Shown here: positions 23,490 through 35,035 of the stretch, piece after piece
Numbering within the stretch: the first letter of the stretch is position 1
Layout: every line of letters starts with the position of its first letter
Origin: Acridotheres tristis
Taxonomy: Eukaryota; Chordata; Aves; Passeriformes; Sturnidae
Assembly: GCA_037013685.1 (NCBI GenBank)
Contig: CM072886.1
Location: 73,931,859-73,995,858, forward strand
Direction: 5' to 3'
DNA: 64,000 nt
Made by a program: the position numbers and the translations under genes
Notes under the pieces: model-generated
Told to the model about the DNA's origin: nothing
The model's input: only the letters and a program-made list of their open reading frames with translations
Database searches by the model: none

Positions 23490-26164
23490 AGAAATCTGTA
23501 ACATAGCTTAAAGAAAAAGGGTGATATTACCTATTACATAGTTTCTTATATAGAAGTGCACAAATTTCTTATTACCAGGGGATAAAGGAAGAAAAAAGGG
23601 TAAATTTTTATGCTTGATTTAGTGTTTCCTTATACTTATAGGAATACAAATGCATCTTTTAGTGCATTATAATCAGGAAATAAAAGAGATGAAAAATGAA
23701 ATATCATTAGGATAGTGTCTTTCTAATGATCACATATTGTTAAATCCAGTTAAGAACATAAAGTATACAAATGCTGGAGAAAAAAAAGAGTTTAAATGAA
23801 CATATAATTTCAGATACTTACTTGCAATGATATTGAAAGATTTATCTGTTAAAGTGAGTCCTGGCCCACATCATCAGTAAAGGGTGTATGGAGTCCTTTG
23901 TGTGCTTTTTTAGAAAAATTCCTTGGTGATTTGTGCAGCAGTCTCTATAAACATCATTCATTAGTCATAACCAATAACAGTCATTAAGTCTAAAAATGGC
24001 AGAAATAGTTAACTTTAATTGCTTTATTTTTTCTTAAACCACTGAAATTTTGTGTATTTAAAGAACTCTTGATGAAGACCCACTTATCTTGACACAGAGG
24101 GACCACTGTACCTGAAACAAAGTATGTCCAAAAGTTGCAGAGTCTGACTCAGAATATCACACTGAAATTAATGTTTTGAGTCAAGTTTTCTGACATCTTT
24201 CATGTCTTCTTTGTTGCCAAAGGACTTACTGCAAGGGTGCTTTTGCTTAACCTTTCTTGCACTGCCACTGTTCTTTAGTCAGATGCATTCCCCCAGTGAA
24301 AAAAAAAAAGGAATCATGAAAGCATAAGTCAGCCTTTGCAACATGGTCTAGGGGAAGAAACTAATGAAGGCAAATAAAAATAAATTTTTAAAAAATTCAT
24401 TTGAATGCATTCTTGCACTCTGAGATATGGAAAAGAACCAGAGTCAAAAAGAGCAAGCATGCTGGAGATAAAAGTCAGATTGTGTCAAATTTTGGATTAG
24501 TGCCATATCACCTGTATCAATTTTTTAAAACCATTGTGGCTCCTGTCATTTTAGCTCGATTTTAGGATATGACCTTTTCTGGAAGTGTGCTAATGCAATC
24601 CATTGTAGAAACCAGCACTGGACTTAAAAAAATTAATCAGGTTCAGCAGATTTTGACTGGATCTCCAGATACCTAGAAACTAGCATGACTTAGCTTTCTC
24701 ATTAAATATATTTTTTTAGAAATAAAATTTGAAGTGTTTATCAATCTTCCTTTTTCTGACTAGGGAATTATTACCCTAAAAAAGCTAAGAAACTGTTACA
24801 GAATGTTTTTCTAACAATTCTGTGATTCACCATTAACAGTCTAGACACTGTGTAGTTTTTATATGCAAGCCTGTTATTACCACCATCAGTTTAAGAAAAC
24901 TAAGCAAACTCAAACCCCTAGAAGGAGGGGTTTGGTAGAGTATGGAATCCTGCTAATTATAAATGTGAAAAGTTTTAACTGTCTCAGGTCAGTAACAAAT
25001 ACATATATATATATATATAAAACACACACAGACAAGCAAAAATATATATGTTGTATTCAGGCCACAGATCCATTTTGTAAGCATTTATATATGCAAAATT
25101 AAGATGTCAAAGTCTGGATACAACTTTACATTTTGTTTAAGGAAAAATACATAGAAAAATAAATAAATGGAGAACCAGTCAAAAGAAAATAAAAGCTAAA
25201 ATGTTCTATAAATAAAACAGGCAGAGAGCATGCTTATAAAGGTAAGAGTTCTGCCAAAATCCATTAACATTGTCCTGAGTAAAGTTTGAGAGACTTCAAG
25301 TTTAAATGTCCAAGTAATTTTGAGCAAGGAGGCACTTTGATTCCTCAGAGGAGTGAGTCTGCTTTCAGAGTTTTCCAGAGTTATGATGAAAATTAAACCG
25401 GACATTATAGGTGCTCTTTTTTTTTTTTTTCTTCTCGATGTATGAATTTATTGCATTAAATAGAGAAACATTTGTGAAAGTGCTTTGTTTCTCAGGCGCC
25501 TCAAACTTTATTGCTGATTGCTCCGGAGAAGTTTGATCTACTGTCATTTCTGTGCTGGGAATAGTAATGACAGGCAGCCTAAAATGGGTTGTGGGAGTCA
25601 CTTCTGGGGAAAAGAGACAGAAAAGGACTCCCTCTCTGAAAAATGCTACATTAAGCCTGATGAAAAAAATAATATATTTTCATTAAAGCCAGATCAGGTA
25701 AGGATTTAGGACCCTGTGCAATGGTCTTCTGTTGTATTCAAATGAGGGATCAGGCAAAACTGAATATTACTTGAGATATGGTATGAAGGTAGAAAGAGGG
25801 TAAGATTCTTGCTAAAATGAGAATTTGGACTTGTATTTGCTATTTAAGGCCTAGGATTGATAAAAGAACAATTTCTTCTCTGAGAAGAAATATTAATACT
25901 TTGAAAAGGCTATTTAAAGTAAATCAGAAAAACTTGTTCATTTATTTAATGGATAGACTCAGCTCCAGCTTGTTTCAAATCTAGAGATCAACATTTTAAA
26001 AAGATAAATGTATTAGCCAATGGTAAAACATGCTGGGCAGTTTTGGAAGACAGACATGGATTGCTCCCTACTGAGGGGAAAGGTAGAGGACTGAAATGGA
26101 AGGTTTTCCTTTTCTTTTTTTTTTTTTTTTTCTGTGATCACAAGCAAGTTTTATATTACAGGCA
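23490..26164. other. Intron sequence between two CR1 copies
   Basis: AT-rich, with short A or T runs near 24300, 25417-25430 and 26113-26131, and a TA/CA run at about 25003-25031. The coding-like antisense segment at 25431-25603 is listed separately. Confidence 0.55.
25431..25603 (-). other. Coding-like antisense segment behind a splice acceptor, function unknown
   Basis: On the minus strand a strong acceptor-like sequence (cttttctgtctcttttccccag, with AG at 25604-25605) is followed by an open frame. It reads VTPTTHFRLPVITIPSTE, continues with DQTSPEQSAIKFEAPEKQST and ends near FNAINSYIEK, just before a 14-base A run (25417-25430 on this strand). The composition is mixed and protein-like rather than low-complexity, unlike most open stretches in this intron. 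Past the A run the frame closes within about 20 codons, but another frame stays open down to 25196. I do not recognise the protein and see no clear donor site. It could be an exon of an unknown antisense gene, a pseudogene fragment or chance. Confidence 0.25.
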
Positions 26165-26950
26165 AGATCGCAAGAGTGGGTAAGGTTGGAAAAGACCACA
26201 GTGGGTTACCTGGTCCAACCTCCCTGCTCAAGCAGGACCATCCTAGAGCACATTACAGAGGATTGCATTCAGACAGTTCTGGAATATCTCCAGTGAGGGA
26301 GACTCTACAACCCCTCTGGGCAATCTGCTCCACTGCTTGGTCACCTCATGGTCGGGTGGAACTTTCAGTGCATCTCTTTCTTCCTGCTGCCTCTTCTCCT
26401 ATGGAGCCTGGCTCTATCGTGTAGACACCATTTTTCCAGATACTTATACACATTAATTAGGTCCCCTCTCAGTCATCTTTCTCCAGACTAAACAGATTCA
26501 GGTCTTTCAGCCCTTCCTGAGGTGCCCCAGTTCCAGAATAATTTTTATTACCCTGTGCTGTACTGGCTCTAGAAGCTCCATGTCTCTGTTGTACTGAGGA
26601 GCCCAGAACTGCACACAGCACTCCAGATGTGCCTCACCAGGGCTGGGAAGAGGGGCACGATCATCTCCCTCGACCTGCTGGCAATGCTCTTCCCAGTGTA
26701 CACCTGGATACCATTGGTCTTCTTGGCCTTAGGACACACTGCTGGCTCACGAACAGTTTGTTGTTCACCAGGACCCCTTGGTCCTTCTCCACAGAGCTGC
26801 TGTCCAGCCCTCAGTCTGTCCTGTCCTTAATCCTTGCCTTTCTTGAATTTCAGAACGTTCTTATCTGCCTATCTCTCCAGCCTGTCAAGGTCCTTCTGAA
26901 GGGCTGCACAACCCTCTGGGTTATTGGCCACTCCTCCCAGTTTTGTGTTT
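26165..26950 (-). mobile_element. CR1 LINE, 3' fragment in antisense
   Basis: This is the reverse complement of CR1: the 3' UTR end lies on the left (ggttggaaaagaccacagtg) and the truncated 5' end on the right (ctggccactcctcccag-like, about 26925-26945). It is the only CR1 copy here that opposes the host gene. A long apparent reading frame on the + strand at 26629-27033 is only the antisense of this element running into an A-rich tract. The truncated end lies about 15 bp from that A/C tract at 26965-27005. Confidence 0.88.
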
Positions 26951-26964
26951 TATTCTTCTTAGTT

Positions 26965-27005
26965 AAAAAAAAAAAAAAACAAAAACAAAAACAAAAAACA
27001 AAACC
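26965..27005 (+). repeat. A/C-only tract
   Basis: An A run is followed by reiterated aaaac units just beyond the truncated end of the antisense CR1 copy. Confidence 0.93.
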
Positions 27006-28080
27006 CAATACCAAAAATGAACACTGCTACTGAATAGCATGCTGGATCATCTCTGCCCACTTACCCTTCCTTGAGAAACAGAGGCTATGACAAGTTTAAG
27101 TCTTTAAATAAAAATGATCATAACATCATAACATTCATAAATGCATAGGACATCCATAAAATGGTGAACAAGGATATATTGATTATTAAATATTATCTAT
27201 GAATAAGAAATTGAAAGCTTTAATGGACCAAATTCCTCATCTGGCTAGCTGAATGGCACCATCTGGTGGATCTGTCCTTTGGAAAATTTTTCTTGGAAAT
27301 TGAAGTCATAACTTAGAGTCTGTTCTTCTACCATAAAACTGAATATTTTGCAAGAAATCTTAAAAGTTAAATAAGATACGAAGAAATGTAACAGTTATTA
27401 ACAACATAATTTTCACCATTGTTCATTTTGGGAAATTACCATTATTTTTTCACAATACATGCCATGTGAATAATAAAGACAACAAAGACAATTAGTCAGA
27501 AACAATTTATTAAATGTTTATTTGAATTCTCTGTTCATAGCTATGAGCTATTAAAGAACCTATTCTATAATTCTGTGAAATAGTTTTCTGAACATGCTAA
27601 TGGAGTACAGGAAATGCAAATAATATATAGATTTGGGAGTTTTTGGGGGGATACAAATGCCCTCATTTACTCTTTCATTGCATTGCAATTCAGTTGATTT
27701 GAGGACTTCAGTAGTAGTAGTTCTTGCTTTTCAAACATAATGACAGTCATGGGTAAATGCATTCTGTTGGTTACCAGCAGCATTGGAAATCTCAGTTATC
27801 CAGTCAGTTATTCCCATGCAGGTAACGCAGGTGACCTTTATCCATAGGAATCTTTGACAGCATGTGCTGGCACCTTCTGCCCATCATATTTGCCTGCTGC
27901 ACTGCACTACTTGTAACTTATCAGGTAACTGGATGAACCGGAAACACTCGCAGATCTCATTTCTGCCAAACAGCACACAGTCTATAGAATTCCTTGATCT
28001 TGCATAGTGGTCCATGAAAAGAATATTTCTGAAACACATAATCTTCATTTATAGTGAAGAGGAAAGTAGTGCAGGTGACT

Positions 28081-28106
28081 AAAAAAAAAAAAAAAAAAAA
28101 AAAAAA
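28081..28106 (+). repeat. Poly(A), 26 bases
   Basis: A pure A run lies between ggtgact and gggtgag. It could be the tail of a retroposed sequence, but I cannot identify a body upstream and see no clear flanking duplication. Confidence 0.92.
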
Positions 28107-28557
28107 GGGTGAGTATTCTAAATAAACAAACAATATTCAAGGCAATGTAAAATAAAAAGTATAACCAAGTAGAGTCTCTCTTTGTGTGGCCACAACCAGC
28201 ATCTGATGTGTGCTTAAGAGTTTTCAGTGAGAAATTCTTAGAATTACTTAAGGACAGTAATTTTCAGCTGCAAAATTCAGTTACCATTGGAAACCCCAGT
28301 AGTCCCAAGCATGCAATAGAAACATATTGAAAGTGACAAAGGAAAATTAATTAGACATTTTTACAAAATGGTCAAAGAGCACACTTCTTCATTCAGTGTG
28401 GCCTTCACATGCCAACTGAATTTTAAGAAAATCAGACTGTATTCTGCATTATATGTAGCTGCAATAACAATGAAATGAACAAGTCTGTTTTCTCCACTAT
28501 CTTCCTTTACATTTCTCCTCAACTAGTCCCCATTATCACGAATTACTATTAATTTTC

Positions 28558-28575
28558 TTTTTTTTTTTTTTTTTT
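28558..28575 (+). repeat. Poly(T), 18 bases
   Basis: A simple homopolymer without an identifiable retroposon body. Confidence 0.9.
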
Positions 28576-28950
28576 AACTTTGATGATTAAAAAGAAAAAT
28601 CATAGGGGCCTTCAGAGTAAGCCTGTAAGCCTAACATGAAGCCTGTTGTTGGCACTAGGTGCAATGGGGCCAGGAAAAACTTTGTTGTGATGCAGTGTGA
28701 AATATTTCATTGACAATACATTTCCAGAACATACAATCTCACATGCATTCATCCCATAATTGATTAAAAAGATTGAAATGTGTCAAAAATAGCTATTTTG
28801 AATATATTTTTATTTTATAAAACAAAATGGAAAATAATATAAAAACAAGATAAGTAGGCTGGTGTTGAAGTTAGTGTTGAAAAATGAAAAATTACTGAAT
28901 GTGCTGCATCTAGAAGCATTGTTTTGTGGGAAGGAGGCAGTATAAAACAG

Positions 28951-29058
28951 CTTTCTTTTCTTTTCTTTTCTTTTCTTTTCTTTTCTTTTCTTTTCTTTTC
29001 TTTTCTTTTCTTTTCTTTTCTTTTCTTTTCTTTTCTTTTCTTTTCTTTTCTTTTCTTT
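28951..29058 (+). repeat. (TTTTC)n microsatellite, 108 bp
   Basis: This nearly pure pentanucleotide array has about 21 copies, from ctttcttttc at the left to tttag at the right. It is all pyrimidine on the + strand. The reading frames through it on both strands are repeat artefacts. Confidence 0.97.
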
Positions 29059-29659
29059 AGAGACAAATCTAGGGAAAACAGGAGCTGCCTCAGGAATATT
29101 TTATCACACTAGACTTGAGCAAGGTTCAAGAGTAGAAGACCCAGAGGAGAAAGAAACAGGGGCACAAGGGAGAGGGTTGCATAACACGCATAGTAGGGTA
29201 CGTGTCAGGAGAAACAGGGAGAGTGAGCAAATGTAGTAACTATGGGAAACTGCAGTTTAGACTGGATGAATTTCCTCTGTGTGGCTCACTAGGTGGAGGC
29301 TATGGGAATGGGAATGAGGATATGGCTGGAAATTGCAAAAGGTGTGAGTCTTTGCAGCAGCCAAGGGACAGAGATGCAGTGAGTCCAGGTAAAGTATCAC
29401 CGTTCTCTAAAGAAAGATTACTTCTAGCAGCTCAGTGGATAACTTGGAATTTTTATTATTTTGGATTGAATTTGCTTCTAGATGGTAACTTATCCTATGC
29501 CTAGAAGCCTTAGTAAATTTGAGAAGAAAATTGAGAATTTACTGCTTTCAGATGCTGGAAGTTTGAGCACCTCAATGTGCCTTTGCAGATATATGCATTC
29601 CACTTCATCTAAAGGGTTACAGAGTTGTAGAAAAATTAAAGAACAAAACTGACCTGCCG

Positions 29660-29828
29660 ACCAAACTAAAAATAAAAAAATAAATTAAAAAAAAAAGCCC
29701 AACAAAATCAAACTAAACCAACTAATTAAACAGAAAAAAAAAAAAAAAAAAAACAAAAAAACCCAAAAAACCAAAACCACAAACAAAAAACAAGAAAACC
29801 ACCAAAACCACAAACAGACAAACAAACA
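29660..29828 (+). repeat. A/C-only tract, longest of its kind here
   Basis: About 170 bases consist of A with interspersed C, few G and few T, including a 21-22 base A run near 29734-29754 and caaacagacaaacaaaca at the right end. It is the complement-strand form of the T/G tracts. Confidence 0.92.
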
Positions 29829-32800
29829 TATTCCTTCTGCTGCAGGAATAAGAGACTATTCAACTGGACTGCAGTATCATTGTATGATTTCATTTGCTGT
29901 AGATCTTTAGCAGTTAATAAACCAAAAATGAATGCTAAAGACAACTGCTGTCTTATGCTGCAGGCTTGGTACTAATTTTATCCCTGTTGAATAATTTGAT
30001 CTCATTTCAGGGATCAGTTAAGTTGACAAATGTGATTGTGGCTCTTGGGGAAGAAAATTATGTCAAAAATGTTTAGATTTGGTAAATAAATGATAATTTA
30101 TTAAAGGTTGGGGGGTTTTGTCTCCTCTAGCATCTGTGACACATAAGTTGAAGTACGTTTCTAAAAACTTTTGAAAATTTTCTGAGCCAGTTATAAGTGA
30201 ATTAGGTAAAAGAACCTTGGTTACCATGTTTTTGTAAGTGCTAAAATCTTCAAAGTGATCTAGTAAGAGAAATTTAATAAGAAACATAGGATCTTAAATT
30301 ATTTGGAATCTAAGCACCCCTTTTGAAGGTGTCAAATGTCCTTTGCAAGGGGGAACAAATTATTTTGGATTTCTTGTATTTATCTGAGATAGCTGACACA
30401 AGGTTTTGTATTTTAAAAATTCCAGCAGAGTTCAATCGCATATTGTGGATTCAGAATGCATTGTCAGTGATTTTTAGAAAAGGAATGCTTGAAAAATCAT
30501 TCAGGCAATGCTTCGAGTCAATAATTCCAACAGAAAGGCAGCTTAAAACCAATTGATTGCTCACAAATTTACATATGAAAATTTAATTTCTATTCATTTT
30601 CTCTGGATAATTATCAACCTGATGGGAAACATCTGCTTTTATCTAGAATGATAGAGCTAGATAGATTTCGAATTTCAAAACAACAGGAGTCTCTAAATAT
30701 ATGGCCTTTTGCTATCCAAGGTAATTATAAGTTTATTGTTAATTTTAGGATGAACAATAACTCAGCCTTCCCAAACAGGACTTTAAAATGGGAAGGGCAG
30801 CATAAAATGAGCTGAAATAATCTTAACTGGTTAAAAGATAAGGATAATAATTAAGCTTTGTCAGAAGATACACTTTTTGACAAGCTGTGAGAACAGTTTC
30901 TTTTGTCAGCCATGGCTAAACAAGAACTGTTGGGGCTGGAGGTCTGAATTTACCTCTGGCACACATGGAAGAATGGCACTGACATGAATACAGCCTTTAA
31001 TATCACCTGGGATAACGCCAGGACCACTGGCTGGCTCTTCATCTGATCTGGCATCATTCCAGTTAGAAGCTTTGCAGTCACAACAGTCACTATAACACAG
31101 ACTATCCCATGAGGGTTCAGGCTTATTTTTAGATAACAGATGAATGAAAATTTAATTGATAAATGAACATTGCCTGTATTTTGGGATGGGCAGGTACATT
31201 AACTTTTAGAGAGTTGAGATTGAAATCTCAGATGCCTGAAGTTAAACAGCAAGACTTCAGTACCCGCAATTAAGACACACTGATTAAAACAATATTAATT
31301 TTAAAATAGAGCAATCTTACAGTTTTGTCTCTAAGAGGAGACAAAAGAAGACAAGAAAGACAAGAAAGAGTAACATTGCATGACTCAGGAAGCTGTTTTA
31401 GAAAACAGCTGAATATCCCATGAATGTTTAAATGAAATATAAAAGTATATAAGCAGTGGCATGTACAAAATTTTCCAGAAAGATGGGCAGAACAAATTTG
31501 AACTTCCTCAGGCAAAAAAAAATCACCTGAACTGAGAACTCCCACAGCATACCTGAGTGTCTTCCACTCCTAATGCAACCCTGGAAACAAAAACTTTCTT
31601 GCTCTTGCCTGTTTAACGTGCTCAAAACTAAAATGCTTTGCAGTTAAGCATTATTTTAACTTAAAAATCACATTTTTGCTTCAGGCTTTTTGTTTGTTCT
31701 AAAAGCCACACTGTCTTTCAGTTTTTAACAAATGAACCAGAAAAGAATATTGGCTATTTGCACAGCCACAGGTTGCAAGATGTTTCCTTCTATCATAAAA
31801 TATCTTCTCTAATAAAATATTGTTCAAAATAAGCAATATTTTGTAATTCTGTCCGCACTTGAGATTGTTATTTGACTGCTTCTTGACTGCAGTCCATAAG
31901 TCTTTCAAAGATATGAACGTGAAGAATTTGAAAAGTAAGATATGCTACTTTATGTCTTACTTTGGGATGGTGTGGTATTCTGCCTAATGCTACATTTCCA
32001 AATTATGTATATTATAATGTCACGATCAATGATGTAACAGACAATATCTCCATTACCATCACACTACAGAGCACCAAAAGTCACCGTACATTAAACTGCC
32101 ATAGAACAGTATCTACTACTGAGGGTGTGAAGGTCCTGTTTTCATTTTATCATGGAGAATCTAAGAAATTGTAAACTATTTTGTCGAGCAACAGTCTGGT
32201 ATTGGATTAAGAGCAGGACCAGATCTCTCTGTTGCCATCTTCTGCATAAGTCTTTCCTCATGCTGAGAACAACTCTGCACACAGTATCTTGAAATTGAGT
32301 TGTGCTTAGTAAGGCAGAAGGAAATGAAAAACATGTTTCTGTGACCTTTTGGCAAAGAACATCCTCCCAGTTATGCCTAGGAAGTGCATTCCTCCAGTGA
32401 AACACTGACATTTCCTTTGACTCACTTGACTTTTCCTAACAAAACTGAATGTAAGTCCCTACTCTGGCAGAACACAGTCCAGAAATTTGCCTGCTGAGAA
32501 GGGTGCTTGAATTTTTGTTTACCAAGACTATATTGTCAAAGTATTTTATTGATCCAAATTATGAAGTAAATAAAATTGGATTTACCGTTCAGATCAACAA
32601 AAAAATCAGACTGGTACACTAGAAGGTTTTTATATGATTTTATGAAAAAAACATCAAAAACTAATGCAAGCACATGAAAAGGCAGGAGTTGTCACATTAA
32701 CAGAAGATATTTGAGACAGGAGAGTCTTGATCAGTTCTAAGTGTGTATATTTAAAACTTCCATATGTGTCATATGACCTCATGGTTTGAATTTCTTCTCT

Positions 32801-34221
32801 CTCCTAATCACTAAAATGTTCTCTTTTCAGTGCCATGAAACTGGCCAAATATGCGTAGTTGTACTACCATAGCATTTTCCATCTTCAGTTAAAACTTTAT
32901 AGATTTTTGCTAATTAAGTTGCAATTATTCCTGATGTGAAATAATAATGATACTTATGTAATGCTATAGTATCTAAAGACTCTGAAAATAATGTGATGTC
33001 ATACTAGGCATAAGCGTGATGAAATAGAAACAGAGCAGTGTGATATAACAGTGTGTGATGAGAACTTGGCATTCAGAGTGTTTGAAACCCTCATGGTTTC
33101 AAATAATCTCTTATCAAATGCCTATTAACAGCAGTCCTGCACCAAGTGCACAACTACCTTAGAGCTTAGGTTTAACCCAAAATAATCCAGTTCACATGCT
33201 GAAAGAGCATACTGAGGGCAAGGGGAAAATCTGCTTCCATACTGCACTCCTGAACCAAATTAAATCACTTCTCTCATAGCCTTAAGAACAAGGATACAAT
33301 AGTTCTCTGAAGGAAGTCGGTTTATGCAATACATGTCATAACAAAGCTGGGGCAGAAGGAATCTCAGATTCACTTAATGGATTTCCATGAGGATCACCAC
33401 ATATATGTTGTTCCTTATGTATATATAATCTGTTCCTCAAAATTTCCAAAGATAGTGATGTTGCAATCCCCCTAGTAAAAGAACAAAGTGGAATTAATTA
33501 TGTTCTTACCATTAACATGAGGGCTCTATTTAAAGTCTGTCCACTCGTAACCTTAATGCCTGCATGGTTTTCTGCTGCTAGTTGTTTGTTCCCATTCTTT
33601 CTCAAGAGTCTCTACTGCAAGGATGATTCAGCTGCATGTTTAAAGTCCATCAACTGCTGTGAATTACTAAGGAAATCTGAAGTTGACCTCAGTTTGTAGC
33701 TTTATAAGCCACTGGGTCAACAGGGATGGGATTTCTGAGAGGGAACACAAAGCTCAGATGAGAAGAAGAGTCACCACAGTCAGCTCTGTTCAAGCTGTCT
33801 CTGTTCATCCATCACAAACTTCTGACTCCTTTCAGTTCCTCGTACTGCTCTTGTAGAAAGGGAAATTAGTCCATTAGATTTGTTTTAGGAACAATTTGTC
33901 TAGTTATTGTGATGAAAGGTATGAGGCATTTGGAAGTGGTATGTTTGTATGATGTAAATCGGTCATGGGTAGGAAACAGACCAGGACTTACACAGGGACT
34001 TGTTATCCTGAATGTTTCCAGATGCTGGATTTCTTCTCTCTCTTTTTTTCTGAAATACCATTTGTGATGGAGGATGTGCCTGATGTCATCTAAAGTAAGA
34101 ATCCCTCTTTTGCCATTTCTCTTGTTCTTGCAAATGAGTTTGCATGAGGGGAACTTCTTGTTAAGCCTGATGATATCTATGTTGTTCGATGTTTTGATGC
34201 CCCTACAGTCATACCCCTCTG
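29829..34221. other. Unique intron sequence, nothing recognised
   Basis: AT-rich sequence without interspersed repeats that I can identify. Open stretches here are short and show no familiar domain. Confidence 0.55.
31391..31410. repeat. Short inverted repeat
   Basis: agctgttttagaaaacagct forms arms of nine bases around a two-base centre. No flanking features indicate a terminator or RNA gene. Confidence 0.7.
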
Positions 34222-34227
34222 GTGGGT
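34222..34227. repeat. Target-site duplication GTGGGT, left copy
   Basis: These six bases directly precede the LTR end TGTCGG and are identical to 34592-34597. Confidence 0.85.
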
Positions 34228-34591
34228 TGTCGGAGAAGGGAGACGCGGACGCCAGATGGCTATCAGCAAAGTCTCGTTTATTAGCAAGAAAGCACTTGGT
34301 TAAATACAACGCTTAATTAGCTCATGCATAGTGCAAAATTCTAGCTCATCATTGGCTATTAAACTATTCGCATTACAGCAAAGCTTGGCTAAGTGCCATT
34401 GTAATCTTGTGGTTTTGTAGCTAACTTTTGCTCCTCTCCTACAACTTGTTTATCACATTCCAGCGGTTCATCCCTCTTACAAGGGCACTCTGTCCTTGTA
34501 GCTACCTTTGTTCTACCTCTCCCTCAGCATTATTAGGTTAGTCTGACTGTGGCTTTTCTCTATAAGACAGTCCTGTACCAGGCTCTCCACA
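34228..34591 (-). mobile_element. Solo LTR, ERVK-like (ERV class II), antisense
   Basis: This 364-bp LTR reads on the minus strand from TGTGGAGAGCC (at 34591) to ...CTCCGACA (at 34228), with proper TG/CA ends. It is flanked by GTGGGT on both sides. On the minus strand it has a TATTTAA-like box (34300-34306) and an AATAAA polyadenylation signal (34277-34282), followed by the CpG-containing stretch gcgtccgcgtctcc. The 6-bp duplication supports class II. No internal viral sequence lies next to it, so it is a recombination-derived solo LTR. It is antisense to the cadherin gene. The minus-strand reading frame at 33866-34309 that overlaps it is probably chance. Confidence 0.87.
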
Positions 34592-34597
34592 GTGGGT
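34592..34597. repeat. Target-site duplication GTGGGT, right copy
   Basis: These six bases directly follow the LTR end TCCACA and are identical to 34222-34227. Both copies are intact, which suggests a fairly young insertion. Confidence 0.85.
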
Positions 34598-34976
34598 ATG
34601 TGGGGTTACTGTCTCCTCTCACCACAGAAGGTTGGTGTAGTTGGAGATTGATATAGAGAGCTGTGTAGAATAGTATTGACATTATGAATTAAGTCACTGA
34701 ATGGCTCAGATTACATTTTAAATTTTAATGTAAATGTATAGAGTAAAATTCTATGGATTCTTCAGTACTTTGATTATCAAGTAGCAGGAAAATCTTCAAA
34801 GCAATATTCTGATTAAATAATTAAAGTCAGCAACTTTCGCAGAGGTTCTCATTGCATAATTGGTTGTGTAGAAGTCACTGATACATTTTGAAGTTTAATT
34901 TGCATGTTTTCATGACTCCTAATCCAAGATTGCCCAAGGGATATGTGTGGATTTTGAGTAGGAAAAGAGTGGTAAA

Positions 34977-34977
34977 T

Positions 34978-35032
<55 letters not shown>
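34977..35032 (+). repeat. (CA)n followed by poly(A)
   Basis: A dinucleotide run of about 13 CA units passes directly into a run of about 30 A, ending at ttcatgaag. Confidence 0.97.

Positions 35033-35035
<3 letters not shown>

Larger units (their letters stand above)
27006..28950. other. Unique intron sequence with homopolymer runs
   Basis: Holds the poly(A) at 28081-28106 and poly(T) at 28558-28575. The segment 27760-28050 is less AT-rich and has a short open stretch on the minus strand with no match I know. Confidence 0.5.

Noticed and set aside
26629..27033. 134-codon open frame on the + strand
   Set aside because: It is the antisense strand of a CR1 LINE running into an A-rich tract.
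28040..28106. Poly(A) run as the tail of a processed pseudogene
   Set aside because: No coding sequence in the matching orientation, no polyadenylation signal at the right distance and no flanking duplication could be shown.
28815..29112. Open frames with KRKEK or FLFFS repeats
   Set aside because: They are translations of the (TTTTC)n array.
31391..31410. Short palindrome as a terminator or small RNA hairpin
   Set aside because: A 9-bp stem is too short for a microRNA precursor, and nothing nearby supports an RNA gene.
33866..34309. 147-codon open frame on the minus strand
   Set aside because: It starts inside the solo LTR and runs into unique intron sequence. No domain and no initiation context were recognised.
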